From the NCBI GenBank assembly GCA_946480345.1, contig CAMLJR010000157.1:1-6140 (forward strand): a stretch of DNA of 6,140 nt. Reading direction: 5' to 3'. The stretch comes from an uncultured Spongiibacteraceae bacterium (lineage in GTDB: Bacteria > Pseudomonadota > Gammaproteobacteria > Pseudomonadales > CAMLJR01). This document shows, one piece after another, positions 5,788 through 6,140 of this stretch (the first letter of the stretch is position 1; every line of letters begins with the position of its first letter). Below the pieces are notes generated by a model. It was not told the origin of the DNA, searched no databases, and saw only the letters and a list, made by a program, of their open reading frames with translations. Position numbers and translations under genes: made by a program.

Positions 5788-6048
5788 ATGTCCGTCGTCA
5801 CCGAATTTGTTCCGCAGCCGCTGTTTCTCACCGAGAGCGCGGTAGCCAAAGTTAAAAGCCTGGTTGAGGAAGAAGAAAATCCCTCGCTGAAATTGCGCGT
5901 CTATGTAACCGGCGGCGGCTGCTCGGGTTTTCAATACGGCTTCAGCTTTGAAGACGAGGCGGCCGAGGACGACACGCAAATCGAAAAAGATGGCGTTATC
6001 GCACTGCTCGATCCGCTCAGCTACCAATACATAGCTATTCCTTCATGA
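5788..6048 (+). CDS. erpA: Iron-sulphur cluster insertion protein ErpA, C-terminally truncated
   Basis: ErpA is an A-type carrier (HesB/IscA family) that hands Fe-S clusters to apo-enzymes such as those of isoprenoid synthesis. Residues 12-81 match strongly: [39 protein letters not shown] (35-53, with ligand Cys45), and [14 protein letters not shown] (68-81). The family then continues with a conserved domain of about 30 residues ending in CGCG, which holds the other two cysteine ligands. Here it is replaced by IAIPS and a TGA at 6046-6048, giving 86 residues instead of about 113-120. None of the three forward frames after 6030 shows the missing EGLEG or CGCG region, so this is not a simple frameshift. 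It is a real 3' rearrangement or a sequence chimera near the contig edge. As written it should not hold a cluster normally. The start is ATG 5788, supported by AGAGG. Confidence 0.88.
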   Translation: MSVVTEFVPQPLFLTESAVAKVKSLVEEEENPSLKLRVYVTGGGCSGFQYGFSFEDEAAEDDTQIEKDGVIALLDPLSYQYIAIPS

Positions 6049-6051
6049 AGG
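6040..6051. repeat. 12-bp perfect palindrome at the erpA breakpoint
   Basis: CCTTCATGAAGG reads the same on both strands. It lies about 10 bases after the last erpA-like codon and contains both the TGA that ends erpA and the ATG of the next open frame. It may be chance, a join artefact or part of an element end. Confidence 0.6.
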
Positions 6052-6140
6052 CCGGTGGTTGCTCGCTGTCGCAGTTCGGCACCTTCGAAGGCAAGATCCC
6101 GGCCGACGTGGTGGCCAAGGTCGCCGAGCGGGAAGCCGCG
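6045..6140 (+). CDS. Coding-like fragment of a different protein after the erpA breakpoint, partial
   Basis: From ATG 6045 a frame different from erpA stays open to the right edge for 32 residues: [32 protein letters not shown]. The frame is also open upstream of the ATG, so 6045 need not be the true start, and the fragment may be the interior or end of a protein whose beginning is missing. Nearly all third codon positions are G or C (for example AAG ATC CCG GCC GAC GTG GTG GCC), a stronger bias than in erpA just before. The pattern (PADVVAKV followed by EREAA) recalls the C-terminal end of BMP-family ABC-transporter substrate-binding proteins. This is a tentative resemblance from memory, not an identification. 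Confidence 0.3.
   Translation, partial: MKAGGCSLSQFGTFEGKIPADVVAKVAEREAA

Noticed and set aside
1..6140. CRISPR array, tRNA, rRNA, transposase or prophage genes
   Set aside because: No spaced repeats, tRNA-like cloverleaf or transposase or integrase motifs were seen on either strand.

Overview
The window looks like chromosomal DNA from a gammaproteobacterium. The nearest gene layout I know is that of Pseudomonas and the Cellvibrio-like orders. The C5-pathway enzyme HemL, the HemJ-type protoporphyrinogen oxidase, the Pseudomonas-type ThiD C-terminus (GMGGLIPDRLFW) and the argC/erpA neighbourhood all support this. The placement comes from remembered protein similarity and gene order, not from a search.

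Layout, left to right. Positions 1-943 (minus) hold a RhuM-Fic fusion protein that runs off the left edge; its Fic motif is Doc-like. Positions 999-2297 (minus) are hemL. Positions 2408-3136 (minus) are an exported formylglycine-generating-enzyme-fold (SUMF1-like) protein that starts at TTG. Positions 3172-3945 (minus) are thiD. Positions 4040-4459 (minus) are hemJ. A divergent intergenic region (4460-4646) separates hemJ from argC (4647-5684, plus). erpA follows at 5788 (plus). Its family match stops near 6030, it hits a stop at 6046-6048, and unrelated GC-rich coding-like sequence runs to the right edge. No stretch longer than about 190 bases lacks a gene. I saw no tRNA, rRNA, CRISPR array or insertion sequence.

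How the genes fit together. hemJ, thiD, the SUMF1-like gene, hemL and rhuM-fic lie head to tail on the minus strand with gaps of 35 to 110 bases, so partial co-transcription is plausible. Internal promoters before hemL and hemJ are also possible. hemJ and hemL act in haem synthesis, thiD in thiamin synthesis, argC in arginine synthesis and erpA in iron-sulphur cluster delivery. This is a housekeeping block. The RhuM-Fic gene is the clear accessory element. The SUMF1-like gene sits where Pseudomonas has thiE, between thiD and hemL.

Most worth a second look: the broken erpA junction, which is either a real rearrangement or an assembly chimera; the RhuM-Fic fusion with a perfect dyad over its ribosome-binding site; the SUMF1-like protein without the FGE active-site cysteines in the thiE position; the Cys-to-Ser change in ThiD; and the 22-base tandem duplication of the thiD 3' end. 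I did not find a convincing wholly new multi-gene system.
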